DNA of 64,000 nucleotides from Flammulina velutipes (Eukaryota; Basidiomycota; Agaricomycetes; Agaricales; Physalacriaceae). Each line of letters opens with the position of its first letter. Position 1 is the stretch's first letter. The position numbers and the translations under genes were made by a program. Below are positions 35,050 through 48,046 of this stretch, in pieces. The notes beneath the pieces are model-generated. The model saw only the letters and a program-made list of their open reading frames with translations. It ran no database searches and was not told the DNA's origin. The stretch is from contig CM022368.1 of the NCBI GenBank assembly GCA_011800155.1, forward strand, positions 3,720,001-3,784,000. Direction: 5' to 3'.

Positions 35050-37369
35050 CTAGAGAGCCGGTCGTCTAATGACGTCCCACAGAATCTTTACCATGAGATG
35101 GGGGTGGAACGGGTCGAAGGGAGTGCCCAGACCAAGAGCACTATTGTACATGGCCAAGGCAGCGTGATCGTCCTAAATTCTTGAGCATTGTTGTGGAACT
35201 GTGGCGCACTTGACACGTACTGTGATAGCCAGGATTTGCATTCTTCGAATGTAAGACCTTATCGAAGCTCCCGAACTAAGGTCCTCTCCGGGTATAGGAA
35301 TTGTCGTTGGTATACCGTAGTCTATCCAGATCGTAAATAAGCTGAGCGCTTTGCCGCCACAAGTTGCGATTAGATGGGCTTACCCATGAGTTTCGTCGTT
35401 TGCCTGTGGTGAGTTATCAACAAGAAGAATGGCGCAAGATTACCGATAAACGTACCAGTAATGATCAGTCTTTGCGCAATGCTCGGCAAAGAACTTGCGA
35501 GAAAAGTTCGGAGGCAAAGTCGACGCCTTTACCTTTCGAAGCGCGTTGTTTAGAGAAAGAGCACCAAGAAAAGCTTTACTGCATCCTTGTCTGCAATCGC
35601 GGATGAAATTTGAGGCCTTTTGAGAACGGTGTTCTACTCACGCAAATGTAGGGTTAACTGCAAGGATGTTAGAACTCGTCAACGGAGAGGCGAATGGAAC
35701 CAACCAGACATGACACTATCACCGACGGCAACAAAATTCGAGGGTAGTTGGGATGCCATGTGATATCTAATGTACGAAGTACCGGCTGTAGTAGCAATTC
35801 AATGAAGACGCACCAAAATATCCTAGGTGAATAGACTCACGGACGCGGATCTGCGAAACTGACTTGACTTCTTCATGTTCCTTCAATAGTTCCATGATCT
35901 CGAACACCCAATGAGGGATAGGATCGCGGAAAGTGACCATAGATTTCGCGTAGTCGATCATGTCTTCGATGGTCTTCAAACCTGGTGAAGAATCACTTGA
36001 CTGTCCTCCGAACAGTAGAACTGTGGAGCATACTTAGTAGACACGGGAGAAGGAAAACATGAAGAAGACGCACTCTGGTCGCCTTCGGGCTTCGTTATCA
36101 CGAAGAAGCGGCGTCCTAGTGTTGGTTGGTCTTCAAGGAAAGTATAAACCGCTTGCGCACGCTCCAAGCCACCTGGAATAGGCAGGCGCTGATGTAATTC
36201 AGGAGAGAGCGACACCATGATAGATGTGTATTGCAGCTTCTGATCCAAAGACACCTTCAGTGATTTCAGCGGGATTCCGCCTTCAGATGTCTTCCCGAAG
36301 CCAAGGCGTTCCAGCCACTTAATGCCGGCACGAGTGACACCTGTGCAATCTTTACGTCCGATCAGTAAGTGCTCGGGAGTTAATCGTAGTCAAGATACCT
36401 GCTACGAGGGCGGCTTCAACTTCAATAGGACCATCGTCAGTACGGACAGTGACATGACTGATTCTTGAAGGATCGTTGGGATCAACGGAAAGACCAGTAA
36501 CGGTACCGATTATGTGTTCGATTGAAGAAGTCTTTCCTAAGACCAGGCGCCTAGAAAGAAAGAAAACACATCAGGACTGACTATGCCTTGACTAGAGACG
36601 CGTCGGCATACCGTATAAGAGTTTCTAGGCCTTGTCTGCTGGTGAAGATAGTATTTGGAAGGTCTTGACCTAGATAGATTGTCGGTAGTTTCACGGCTGT
36701 GCCAGCGAACGTCGTCTTAAAATCTCCTGGGCCAATTCTAAAGATTTATCCTTGGTAAATTTGTACTGAAATGGAATGAACTCGAATGACTTGCCTCATG
36801 CCCGATTTTACTACTTCTTCCTTGAAATCAGGGAAAAGAGCGGTCAAGCCAGCGAGAATAGTCGATTGGTTCCCTGTCAACCAATCAAAACCAGAGTTGT
36901 ATGGAAGGAAATGGAATTACCTTGCAGAGACTTGTATTGCATTACCCGGGATCTTCGGGGGTTTTAAATCCTGAACGCGTTGCTTCGAGCAAGAAATACC
37001 GACCTATGTTGAGTCTGCCCCCATCCATGTAGACGCCTGCCTTCTTCTGTCGCCAGCCAAGCTTCAGGCTCGACGATTATGACGCGTTTGAAGTGAGTTT
37101 CGCATATCTTCGCCGTCAAGAGGCCAGCAATGCTAAACCATTCAGTTAGCTGATGTACAGGCGTTGAGCGGCGGCCGGGTCAAGACGTACCTTCCACCGC
37201 ATATAACTGCGGTACCGTCTATCTTACCGTTCTTTCTTGGTTGTCGAAGATACTTGAGGTCTGGCACTCCAGAATGATATGTAACAAAATAAAGAGAGAC
37301 ACCGTGCCATAGGCAGAGGGAAATGAGATAAAGACAAGGGAGGACGAAGAGGAAAATGAAGAACAACAT
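35050..37369 (-). CDS. membrane-anchored FAD-dependent oxidoreductase of unknown substrate
   Basis: ATG 37369 opens a hydrophobic anchor (MLFFIFLFVLPCLYLISLCL). The FAD-binding motif GTAVICGGSIAGLLTAKIC spans the first intron (exon 1 ends at 37191). Later exons read RRLHGWGQTQHR, RVMQYKSLQ, DCTGVTRAGIKWLERLGFG, LPSNFVAVGDSV (the GD motif that contacts FAD) and QGCSKAFLGALSLNNALRK, ending DPFHPHLMVKILWDVI before the stop at 35050. The order and motifs match a group of fungal aromatic-hydroxylase-like FAD proteins often seen in agaricomycetes. About ten short introns are present; I checked phases only for the ones named. Function in a pathway is inference only. Confidence 0.72.
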
Positions 37370-38315
37370 GGGGAGAAATGGAAAAACACACTTGGCTGAC
37401 CTCGTATAAATAACGCTAGGCTAGGGGCGGATAAGATCTCACGGGAAATACCCTCTGATGTAGGTACTAGGCGTTTTGTGTGGACCGTTCCCCGCGTACA
37501 ACGAGAATGACCGAAGAGGACGCCCAAAGCAGCATTCCCAATGAGCGCTTACCTGGCGAAGGAGCCATTCAGAATGTTTCAGCGAGGATGTAGCAGTAAC
37601 AACACCAGAACAACATAAATTGTCAGGTTGTAAGTGGACGAAAAGAACAGAGCGGGAACCACGTGGCCCATACCCCTGGTTTGTGACGTTGTCCTCTCAC
37701 GATTGGTTCAAGATTAGTTCATCCAGGTTCACGTACTGTCAACGTACTATGCAGCCGTAAGCGCTCTCTTTAGTTCTTCTATTATCCTCCTGCACGCGCT
37801 CAAAGAACGTTGCGTTCGCCATCCTGCCCGCTCGAAGCTACCTGTTCGAGTGACGATCAATCAAAGGAAGCTCTGCTACTTGCTCGCAGGAAGCGTAACG
37901 GTGCTCGTTCAGATTTAATAAACATGGGATCACAGTTGTATCGACAGCTCAATTTCTGCGCAGGCTCGTATACCGATTCGGCGCGACGCGCCTCTTCGCG
38001 CCACTTTGCGTCGTCTCAAAGACCACCACCCACAGCCCCATCTGAAGATTCTGACCCCGTACGGTGGACATTGTTATTGGTGCGGCTCTTCTGATCACGT
38101 TCATGATAATATCCATACGTCAATAAAACATTTCGACAGTAGTCTTCAATTTTCCATCTAAAATGAACTTATCCGATGCTTCGTTTCCCAGTGTAATGCA
38201 TTCTCTGCCCGGCGATGGTAACTGAGTATTGGAGCTCTTAAGATGATGGATGAGACGCTGATGTCCAGCGATCCTTTCTTCCCTCCCAGCAACCCCACCA
38301 ACTGCGAACGAAAAA
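37370..38315. other. intergenic stretch with one coding-like short frame
   Basis: Near 37922-38094 a plus-strand frame (MGSQLYRQLNFCAG, then RRASSRHFASSQRPPPTA) looks like a mitochondrial presequence. Just after, in another frame, comes a hydrophobic helix ending in a stop (VDIVIGAALLITFMIISIRQ, to about 38122). No GT-AG pair joins them. It may be a small membrane-protein gene with a frameshift, or chance. The rest shows no feature I can name. Confidence 0.25.
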
Positions 38316-39867
38316 ATGTCGACCGAGGAAATCAGACTTGTGCTGGGCCCTATGACGGTGGCTGTCGTCGTGAGTACATCGCCCCACCTATGCCCATCAT
38401 TTATCCAGAGTGAATAGCTCAACACCTTCCTCTTCGGCATTTGCTTCAATCAGTTTGTGACCTACTACAACTCGGACTATAGAGATCGGCTTCCACTCAA
38501 GTTGTTCGTGACTTGGGAGCTTATCATTGATACCGTCCAAACGGCTGTATCGATCTACATGCTCTGGCTGTATTTTGTGGAAAACTACCTCAACCCGAAT
38601 TTCCTGGAGACTGCTCCTTGGCCATTCACTGCCATTCCGATCTTTACGTCATTGTGAGTGCGCCACAAAAATTCTTCGCTCAAGCATGTAACGGATTGTA
38701 TAAGGTCATCCTGTCCGATACAACTCTTCCTTTCCTGGAGGGTTTTTAGATTATCAAAGTCGTGGGCTCTACTGGGCTTTCTCGTAACATTGTCTACTGC
38801 TCAGGTAGGTTGCGAACGTTACAATAGGTTCCAGCCTTTGATTTATCTACGTCTAGACTGTCCTTGCGCTCATAACGGGCGCAACAGCGGTTCAGGAGCC
38901 TATGTAGGTATCTGCTCGTCGTGACTATTACTCGTTGCTCAACATACACTATAGGTTAGAAGGAGGGTTGAAGTTTATACCAATCGTTGATAGGTGAGTC
39001 TATTTCAAGTCAAGCATGATAGCAGTGCAGCAGGCTGAAATAATTGTACAGTTGGCTAGGCGTTACGGTGGCCACAGACCTAGCGATTAGGTACATTTTC
39101 TTTCCCACATTCAAGTTGTATCCTCTCCTTATGCCACTGTAGCGCGAGCTTGACTTTCTACTTGTCACGCATCAAAACGGGGTTCAAGAGTAAGGACTCA
39201 TCAATCACTGCGTAGCGTCATTACTGACGCTTGTCTTGTAGAAAGTGACTACATGATCACCCAACTCATGCGGTCGGCAATAGAGACCGCGGCGTTTGCC
39301 ACAATCTTCTCCATCGCAGTGCTAATTGTCTTTGTGGGTCTTAATCACAATTACTGTCGCTGATAATTAATCACGAATACAGACGGTGATTCCTGATTCG
39401 ACGTTGAGCATGGTTTTTTCTCTGGTATGTATTGATCATGAATGAGTTCACTTGCTAACAATCCTAATTTCGCAGCCTATCGGTCGAATATACACGTGAG
39501 TCGTCTTTTGAACTGTTGATACTATTAGCTCATTATCTAAATTAGCAACACTCTACTCATGGTAAGCTATTGGGCTTCCATTGAGGCCTACTCGTTGACC
39601 ATTCATTGATAGACCTTGAACGGCAGGCAAAAACTCCGTGATGATCTATCGGGGAACTATGAATCCTTCCCTTCGGTACGTTCCTCAAGCGGTTCTTTCT
39701 CCATGCCGACTTACTCTTGTTCCAGCGCCATCGTAATGCAACTGTCCATATCAAAGTCAGTCGGGATACTGCCCAAGACAGCTATGCTCTGGGGTCGCTC
39801 AAAGCTCAGCAGAATGCCATGGAGAATGACGAACGTGCTCATACACCAAAAACCGAAGAAGGAATAG
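38316..39867 (+). CDS. DUF6534 multi-spanning membrane protein
   Basis: The gene begins at ATG 38316 (MSTEEIRLVLGPMTVAVV). Further exons start at 38418, 38705 and 38857, with more small exons to the stop at 39867. The protein has about seven hydrophobic segments: LNTFLFGICFNQFVTYY, FVTWELIIDTVQTAVSIYML, CPIQLFLSWRVFRLSKSW, TVLALITGATAV, WLGVTVATDLAISASLTFYL, and AIETAAFATIFSIAVLIVF. The last region with RIYTNTLLMTLNGRQKLRDD is the diagnostic DUF6534 end. The family is greatly expanded in agaricomycetes and has no known biochemical role; a receptor-like topology is suggested by helix number only. The tail is polar and may face the cytosol. Confidence 0.8.
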
Positions 39868-40237
39868 CCGTGTAAAACTGTGCCATCTGTATCATTTGTG
39901 TTGTACTATTGGCGCTTCTAACAATAATCAAGATTTGAATGAGTCGTTTCCTTAAGCCAAGGCCAGTCTCTTGTGGTAGACGCATCTCAGACTATATAGT
40001 GCGTGTATTATAATTTGATTCAACGTCACTTTGAGTTCTGTGCGTTCGCCTTTAGCGCCACATGCCTTCTTTCTAGCCTGGTCGCCTCCTAGGCCTAGAC
40101 GAGCCATCTGCCAATACATCCTTCAGTGCCTAGTACGTAGGACTAAGTCGAAATCATCAGATCCGTTGAAACCGCGCTCATCGTAGAGTCATATTTAGAG
40201 CGTCGCCGGAACCCAGTGCTATGTACCATAAGCCCCA
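39868..40237. other. intergenic stretch, nothing recognised
   Basis: This region contains the 3' flank of the DUF6534 gene and the 5' flank of the small secreted protein gene. I see no ORF, repeat or clear promoter box. Confidence 0.6.
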
Positions 40238-40737
40238 ATGAATCTCTTCCAGACAACCCTGTTGGCCCTCATATCTTTAGCGAGCAGCGCATGTGCGGGT
40301 AATTGGACCTCCCCGACAGAAGGACAGACATTGCACGTTAACCAGGTATACCGCTAAGGTATCGCTTTCACGATATAATACTGATTTCTCGACTAGCCAT
40401 TCACCTTCAGCTGGCAAGCGTCACACCCTTATCCCACTACACCTAGGAGTGTTATGGTCCTCCTCTCCCTCGGCACCTTCAGCAGTGCCAAAGCAGGAAC
40501 GACATTAGCCTACGAGCTGACTCCGACGTCGAGCTCTACTGGAACGTACACCGCCACCCTCACCCCGATACTAGCGTATGACTCCCCCACTGGTTCTTAC
40601 CAGCTCGTGGTGGTGGAGAGCTATAACGGATACCTGGTATGTCCCAGGCATGAACAATCTGTCATGGCCTCACCTCCGTCTATTAGAACGTCCCCCAATT
40701 CTCCATTGACTCATTGAGCGTCGTTGTGGGTGCCTAG
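40238..40737 (+). CDS. small secreted protein, Ig-like fold suspected
   Basis: Exons 40238-40345, 40397-40636 and 40687-40737 give 132 residues. A signal peptide (MNLFQTTLLALISLASSACA) is followed by NWTSPTEGQTLHVNQPFTFSW, then alternating Ser/Thr and hydrophobic stretches (TYTATLTPILAYDSPTGSYQ) that look like beta strands. The layout recalls the N-terminal domain of fungal Kre9/Knh1-type and other small secreted wall proteins, but no diagnostic motif is present. Cysteine content is very low, so it is not a typical cysteine-rich effector. Its convergent neighbour NOT4 ends 72 bp away. Confidence 0.65.
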
Positions 40738-40809
40738 AATACGTCAAGAAAGGTTCAGCAACAATGAATGCTTGGGCCATAGGCCTATTAAAAATCAGAT
40801 ATTGCGATA

Positions 40810-43800
40810 CTACGCCACAGGTCTAACTGCCTGCATTGTGTCCATGAACTCCCGAACCTCAGTCTCCGCAAACACGGCCGCCTCCTTCGCCACAGCTAAC
40901 TTCTTCTCAAGTTCATCACCAGTCATCGGCCTCAAACCCCCTCCTTCTTCCACCAAACCCATCTTGTCAAATCGATTCAACGACGTTCCCGTCTTCGGTA
41001 GGAAGTTATGTCTATCCCAACCGGCGTCATTGAACGCTAAAACAGCGCGTACGGCGGCGGTATTGATGTCTCGGTGAAGCTCCTCGAGTTTCGACAACTG
41101 AACTTCCATCCACCTAGCTCGCCGTTCCAGAGCCAGAGTGAGAGTGGCAACCTCATCGTCCTTGCCATGCCCACCGTCTTCAGTAGTGCTCTCATCCAGG
41201 AAGTCGTCACCCTTTAGCATGTCTCGCAGCACGCCATCAAACGAAGAGCTGTCGTCCCACGTCGCACGAGGTAGCAACCTGAGCAAGTCGGAGATCGTCT
41301 GCGTAAGCGTCTCCAACAACTGCTGGAACGACGAAACTGCGTTATCGATAGACCCAGGGGGAACAGTATTCGTGAAGGTACCACCACCCACGGACAACGC
41401 AGAGAGAGCGTGTACGAGAGGCCCGTATTCCAACGGCATATTGGAAGCGGGATTGATCTTCTGGGAATTGAACAGAGGATGGTTAGGAAGGTCCATGAAT
41501 GGATTCAGAGCGTGTATGTCTTGCATGAGGTGGGCAAGAGATGTAGGCCGGCCCCTATCGCGAGATTGAGAACGAGAGTTGTTTGAACTTGTGATCGGTG
41601 AGTTCTTGCTCGCAGGAAGGATGGGTGCATCAGAAAGAGAAGCTGACAGCAACGCCGACATATCTTCGGCAACATGGTCATCATCCTTCGCGGGAACGCG
41701 GACAGTGGGCCTCGGAACAGGTTTGTTTTTCTTGGGCTTTTTCGAAAGGAGGGGAACTTGAGAAACGGGCTCAGAGGATGGGATAGAAGGCGTCGCAGAC
41801 GCAGGCTTTGACGAGTTTTTCGTCTGCGTGACAGCTTCAGTACGTTTGTTCGCTTTGGCGATATTTGCCTCCCGAGCGGTTAAGCGGGCTGAATGCTCGA
41901 CTTGCTTGTCCTTCTCCACGGCCTCTCTCTCTGCTTTTGCCGCTTTCTCTTTCTCTCGCACTGCGTTGGCCCTTGTCTTCTCCAGAAGAATTTTGTCCGC
42001 CCGTTGCTTCTCTTCTTCAGCCTTGAGCGCTAACAATCTCTCTTTCTCCGCCGCCTTCTCCTCGGCAATGCGCGCTTTGTGCATCGCCTTCACGGCGGCT
42101 CGCTCCTGAGCAAGACGTTGTCTCTCAGCTGCCTTCTCGGCCGCAGCTGCTCGCTTTTCAGCCCTACGTTGGGCCTTTTCCTGGTCTTGCTGACCTTCAA
42201 GCGATGAAGACTCTAGCAGTGACGCTGTCGCATCGGAGGAAGTCGTCGTAGAGAGAGCAGGGAAATCAGATGAAGATAAGACAGGGTGTTGTGGCGTATT
42301 GATCTCTACCGTCGAAAAAGCAAAGAAAAGAAAGTACACTGATTAGCGTCGTGAAAGACGATATGACTGGGAAGTGGGGAGGGGGAGTGGAGATCCGGCG
42401 AAAAGAGATGTATAATGAATGTTTAATCGTCCTTTTTTTTCTTGACCGCAAGTCGATGTAGTCCATGCACGGGCGATACCGAAAGCAAAACGTGTGATCG
42501 TGTGCGGCAAATCATGGGCGATAGTACATTTTCCGCACTGGGAAAGCACGGGAACTTGGTACGCGGTCCTCCCTCCCCCAGGAAGTTGGAAGAGACTCAC
42601 CATTGACAGGCCCATTCCCGTCCACGAGGGACATCCCAGCGTTTTGAGTGTACATTAAGCCAGGTGGCGGGCCGTAGCCTAGGTGAGGGTGGTCCATTGG
42701 CGAGTACGAGTTGTCTGGAAGACCCGAAAACCTGGCGGACATAATAGCTGGATCGTTGAACGAAGGTTGGATGTTGGCTATCGGTTGTTGCTCTAGGGAA
42801 ATGAAGCGGACAAAAAAGGAAAGGCAAAGAATTGGTAGAGTACAAAGAGGACAGATAATTCGTCAATACAGTCTCCTCACCATTTGAAGAGGATTCTCCT
42901 ACCGGCAGTAGCATTCCGCATCCCAGATACCGCTAAGGCTCGATCCCTGCTCGACTGAATGAAATCCCTCAACTGCGCTTCACTGACGTTGTTGTCATTG
43001 TATGATTGATAGCGATGAGGAGAAGGGGAATATGGTTGTGCCTGTGCATGTTGCAACATGGGAGAGGCCATATTCGACGGTGGCTGGTACTGGTAGTCCT
43101 GACGTGAATGTATAGACCATTGCGATGGCGCTGGTGACTGAGGTGGCTCCGCAGAGTTGTAGAAACTATGGGTTTCGGCAAGACTATTGCTGACACTAAG
43201 AGGAGACGGAGCATGCAGCGGCGATGATGTAGCGGTCGATGCTTGACGCCCACGAGCGAAACCAAAACGGGACACTTTTCGGCTCTCCTCATCTAAGGCT
43301 GATTTCGCCTGCGACGAAGGCTGTGAGGAAGGATCTTCACCCTGTTCGGAGAATGGGTTGAAGCTTCCAACATAGCTATTGGATCCACCAGTAGATTGGG
43401 GCTCGATTGATGGTCCAGGAGATGAGCGAACAGACAGTGGGTCGTAAATTGAGCGACTGGGGTTATGAGGATATGCCAAGCCCGGAGGAGGATTCGCATA
43501 TGTCCCATTCGTATCCCGTCGTAAGGCGGGGAAGGCTTCGGGGTAGGTGCCAATAAAGGGTGTCTGCGCTTCAGCTTCGAAGTCAGGTAGGTCACTTTCG
43601 CTAGCTTCATCTGCCAACTTGGGGTCCAAGTTGAAGCTGAAACCGTCATCACCACCGGAAAGGTTTTGCAGGGTGCGGTCGAAGTCTGGGAATGGACTAA
43701 TGACAGTTGTGGGCACAACATCTCTTCGTGCTTTGACATCGTCCAAGAGAGCTTGAGCGGCGCTTGACATCTGATACGATGTTTGGAAGGAAATAACAGG

Positions 43801-45513
43801 TGTTTGGGGAGATACTGTATCTGCGCGTGGAGGAAGTCGAGCTGGCGATGGAAGACCGGGAGGTGCCGCAAGACCTGGAGGTACGGCTGGTAAACCTGGA
43901 GGTGCAGAAGGAGTGGTATGGGGTCTGATAGTCGCCGTCGATAACTGGGTCACTTCCGTTGGTGACTCTGGTAACCCGCTATGCGATTCATGGTCAGATT
44001 CTGCTGGACCAGAGTGTGTAGGAGATGGAGGTGGTAGAGGTTCGGGACTCTTCTTGGTGGTTCGCGTTTTAGGATCTGCTGGTGTCACTGGGCGAAGAGG
44101 AAGAGAAGGCGTAGATGGCCGTGAGGTAGTACCAGGCTTGCTGATCTTTCTCTCCGGCTGAGCCCGAGTGCTGTTTGTGCGACCTTCATTCGTGCCCGGT
44201 CGAGATGGCCTAGCGCCACGTCGTGTCGTGCGTGGTGTTTGTGTGGAAAATAGCGGACTCGCACCAATAGTCCCAGGAGGCGTAGGAGTGGTAGCCTTGT
44301 GACCCCAAGCTGCCGAACGCGGTAAACCTGACCATCGGTCAGAAGACTAAGTACTGGAGGAATGTCATGTTCTTACCGTCCACCTCATCACCCTTCTTGC
44401 CAGGAATAGTAGATCTCGATCGACTCTCTGTAGCCTTCATGGTATGTTTCCTATGCATAGGCTTAGTCAATGATAAACTCAAAAGCAAGTGCACCCACAA
44501 TGTAGTCAGATCCTCTTTCGTGAAACAATCTTTTTCATCGCCCCACTCGTGAAGATTCATACAGTTATGATCACTGCACGAAGTCCCGCGCAGAAAAGTC
44601 ATGCAGTACTTTGTAGTGCCATAACTCGCACGCATGACATCTCGACTGCCACCGGGTGAAGCAGTGCCATCAACAGCAGCAATTGCGCGAGCCGCATCTT
44701 CTCTTCTGTAGTAGGTGATGTATAGCCCTACCACTGGGGAACCAATGCCTCCAGTGGACGCCCTCTTCACCAGGACAATTTTGGTGATCTTTCCGTATTG
44801 TCCAAAGTACTCGTTGGACCGAAGAGTCGGAATGAGCTATGTGACAATTCAGGTGGTGTGATAATATGGAAAGGCGAGACGCACCTCTTCCTTGGCAAAT
44901 CGGGGGCCTATGCCGACCACGTAGACGACGTTGCGCTGGACAACTCGAACATTGGCAAGATGGCGCCGGCCCAGTGCATCGAGCTCTTTGCGTTCACGCT
45001 CCCTCTGCTTCTTCTGCTGTGTGAGGCGCTTATGGCTGTGAATTCGTCAGATAAGGATCATCAACAGCCTTTGTGAAGGGAAAGACGTACTCCTGCGGTG
45101 AAATGGGTTTGAACTCGACACCCTCATCGGTGTATTGTCTTCGGCAAGCAGGACAACGCTTATTCAGATTCTCTTTGATGTGGTGCCAGCAGAAACGGCA
45201 TATCTTGAGCAAGAGTCAGTGGAAGTGTTCAAAGAAAAGGCATTGAGGAATACCTGGTAGCCACAAACACACGGCTTGAAGTTTATATCTGAAATATCCA
45301 TCTCTTCCAGACAAAGGGGGCATTCCGCGTCCTCCTGGATGATAGGGATTTATCAGAATCGCTGTTGCGCCGGGAAAAAATGACACCAACTGCGTCTTCA
45401 TCGTTCCAATACGCGTCCTGGACGCCAGCCAGAACATGCGACTTTGACTGGTGTATGGAGAATCCTGTGTGCGCCGACGGTGCTGGTAAAACATGAGATC
45501 TGGCTGTAGCCAT
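40810..45513 (-). CDS. NOT4: NOT4-type RING ubiquitin ligase of the CCR4-NOT complex
   Basis: ATG 45513 begins MATARSHVLPAP. The next exons hold the C4C4 RING finger: ECPLCLEEMDISD, FKPCVCGYQICRFCW, RCPACRRQY. Then come a coiled region (KRLTQQKKQRERERKELD), an RRM (NVVYVVGIGPRFAKEE, ITKIVLVKRAS, VGLYITYYRREDAARAI) and a CCCH finger (YCMTFLRGTSCSDHNCMNLH). This order is unique to NOT4. A long disordered part, rich in Pro and Ser, leads to a C-terminal coiled coil with many EKA/ERLL repeats and a helical end. NOT4 is the E3 subunit that ubiquitinates stalled-translation and other targets. The very long tail (over 900 residues) is typical of basidiomycete homologues. About ten introns were seen. 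Confidence 0.88.
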
Positions 45514-45807
45514 AGCGGTGTTTGTTAAAGGCGAGTAAATGGCGGGTAAGAGGCGCTATACGATGGTAAAAGACGAATTGAAAGAGACCGACAACGGGAA
45601 CGAGGCACGTATTTGTGCGTGTTTGTCAATACCGTGACTCCTCGAAGAATCGTCGCGATGGTAAGTTCTGGGTAAGTTACAAAAAAACAGAGCTATTATT
45701 TCCAACTGGAGCGTTTGTAAAATAGTGCTATGGATGTCCAATGATATTTCTGCTGATACATCTTTCTCCGCTGTATCTATTGGTCCAAGCGATTTAATAC
45801 CGTACGG

Positions 45808-47249
45808 CTAACAAGCCGTCCTAGGCTTAAATGCAAACTTGAGATGCCCAAATGCATCGTATATGCCATACCCTAGTTGCTGGCTATCCGAGTACAGATG
45901 TGCAAACCACCCAATGCCGCCACCCGCCACAGACTTGAAATAAGAACACTTTGAGTCGAGTAAGCTGTAGTAGTCCTACGTGTCTCTTTGGTTAACGGCC
46001 ATTTGGAAGAGGTATTGAAACTCACTGCTTCGTTCTGGACATTGGCAACAGCGCTTGGACTCTCGGATTTCAAGATCGACGTTGAGACCGATGGCCACCC
46101 GTTCTGTTTGACTGAATCAACATGATGAAGGATGCAGGAATGCAAGAGCTGACCTCCGACAAATAGATCTTTTTTCCTTGGCCATGTGCGATGAACCTTG
46201 TACATAACCATGAGAAACTGTAGTGTACCTCCAGAAAGAAAGAAAAGTACCAATCCAAGTCAGTCTGAACAAGTGGCCAAGAATTTCGGGCTACACCATA
46301 ATCAGTGCCATGTGCCAGGTCTATTAGCCATCGTTGTCGTACCAGTCGTCGCCTTGGATGAGAAGAACGGTAATGTATGTGCGTCAATCATATCCACAGC
46401 GTCCATAACCGACTGCGCTCCTCCGTGAACCTGGTACCCATACCTAATGTGACAATCATCAGCAGCAGTAGTCGGGGTCAAAATCGAATCTTACGCCATC
46501 TCAGAGATTGTCACAGGTATACCTAAGCTGGAGAGGGTTCCCTTTAACGACCACAACTCGGATGCAAGTTGGTTAACGTCAATCGCCCAATCATACAGCG
46601 GCTCTGAACCAAATTGGACAACCCGTGTCACGAACTTCGCCTTCGGGTTGGATAACAGCGTGGAGACCAAACGAGATTTGCGAGTCTTCCACGCGTCGTT
46701 TCCATCGAAGCCAAACTGCGACCAAAAACTTAATGACTGGAGTTGTGCGTTTGACCCAACGAGCCTACCCAGATTAACGCATGGACACCTACGCCTGCCT
46801 CCCAGGCAGCGTTCACGACATCGTCACTATACACATGTCAGACTTGACGCACGAAAGAATGGTAGACGCTCTCACTAGAATCCGGAGCGATCACAGGTGC
46901 CATAGATGCGTACATAACGCCCATCGAAGCTATGTCGGATATCCTTAAATTCACGCTTCAGGGTTCCCAAGTCTTGACCTGTTATATAGAATTAGCCTGT
47001 TACACTGCATCGACGCAGGACGCAGGACGCAGGGAACTAACAGGCGGCAACAGAGTAGCTGACCCCAACAAAACCATATTCCTCGTTGCGGTTGCACCAC
47101 CAGCCATTGAGAGACGAGGGGGTCGAAGCTGGCATGCTAAATCCTATAGCAGGGAAACAATTTGCATTACTTGCGGTAGAATCTGGAGAAGGGAGCCCGT
47201 TGATAGCGCCAAAAAGACCAGCGAGGATGAGGGCTAGGGGAGGAATCAT
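45808..47249 (-). CDS. GH17-like secreted beta-1,3-glucan hydrolase or transferase
   Basis: ATG 47249 opens a signal peptide (MIPPLALILAGLFGAINGLP). The TIM-barrel exons read EEYGFVGVSYSVAACQ, then, after introns, the segment around RYVRMYASMAPVIAPDSND, VHALIWFGFDG, RVVQFGSEPLYDWAI (with the acid/base Glu), VTISEMAYGYQVHGGAQSV and, near the end, QNGWPSVS and GGIGWFAHLYSD. The last exon closes at a TAG at 45808. The order matches fungal GH17 enzymes acting on wall beta-1,3-glucan. Together with the GH55 gene it gives two beta-1,3-glucan enzymes in one window. The internal splice sites near 46050-46250 were read from conserved motifs and are less sure than the ends. Confidence 0.75.
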
Positions 47250-48046
47250 GGTACTGGTCGTTTCCCATTGTCCGAGGTGGTTTTTGAAGTCTCTACGTTC
47301 CGAAGAGCAAGCAGAATGAGCATCTTCGGTTGACAAAGACCTGGCAGCTAGACGTAGGAACCTCGAGTATGTGGCATTTCTAGCATCGCAGCAAGAATAC
47401 TATGGTCGAGTGCGAAATCCGCTTTTTGAGGAGTCGGATGCGGACGCAAGGTGCTTAAGAACGAGGATGGTACTGTGCTGGAGAAAGTCTGTTCACGTTG
47501 GTCGAGGACGGAAGCCAATAAATTTGCGACAAGGCCGGGAATGTTAGCTATTTTCTTGCTGCGAAGTTAAGCGGAACCGTTAATCGCATTGACAGGAGTT
47601 TGAGGCTACATGGAAATTGAAGGTGAAAGACTAAGGCCAAGGGAAATTGATGTGAAATCGGCTCCGGGCACGGTCCCGCTGTCCGAAGGAAATGCAAAAC
47701 AGCAAGATATGTGGCAAATGTTCGTTCACTTTATTCTATCGGCGCTGTGACCTTCAAGAAGACAATCCCCTCGCCTTTTACTAGGGGATTCCGTGGAGAT
47801 CGCAGACATTACGCCGCATTCAAAATCTTTGGGAACAATCTCTTCGTGAGATATCTACTCTTTTTTGTCTTGTCAAGGTAGGTATGTAGGTAGCCGGTTG
47901 ACGCACACTTGAGCCTATCATCTCGAGACTACGATGAAAAGAAAGTTCTCTCGTCGCAAAAACGTTCACAATACAAAGTGGTCATTATAGATATACGGTC
48001 ATGCGTGTAAGTGTACAAAGTTGCGTCAGTAATCATGCATCATCTC
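47250..48046. other. intergenic stretch, nothing recognised
   Basis: An 800-bp region holds the 5' flank of the GH17 gene and the 3' flank of the transporter gene. I see no coding-like frame. A small imperfect hairpin (tcccct with agggga, about 47766-47788) is the only structure. Confidence 0.55.

Noticed and set aside
28712..37369. Classical secondary-metabolite cluster
   Set aside because: No polyketide synthase, peptide synthetase, terpene synthase or P450 backbone gene is present.
43293..43871. Minus-strand frame of 192 codons inside NOT4
   Set aside because: It lies in another frame of the same strand over a Pro/Ser-rich part of NOT4 and has no motif.
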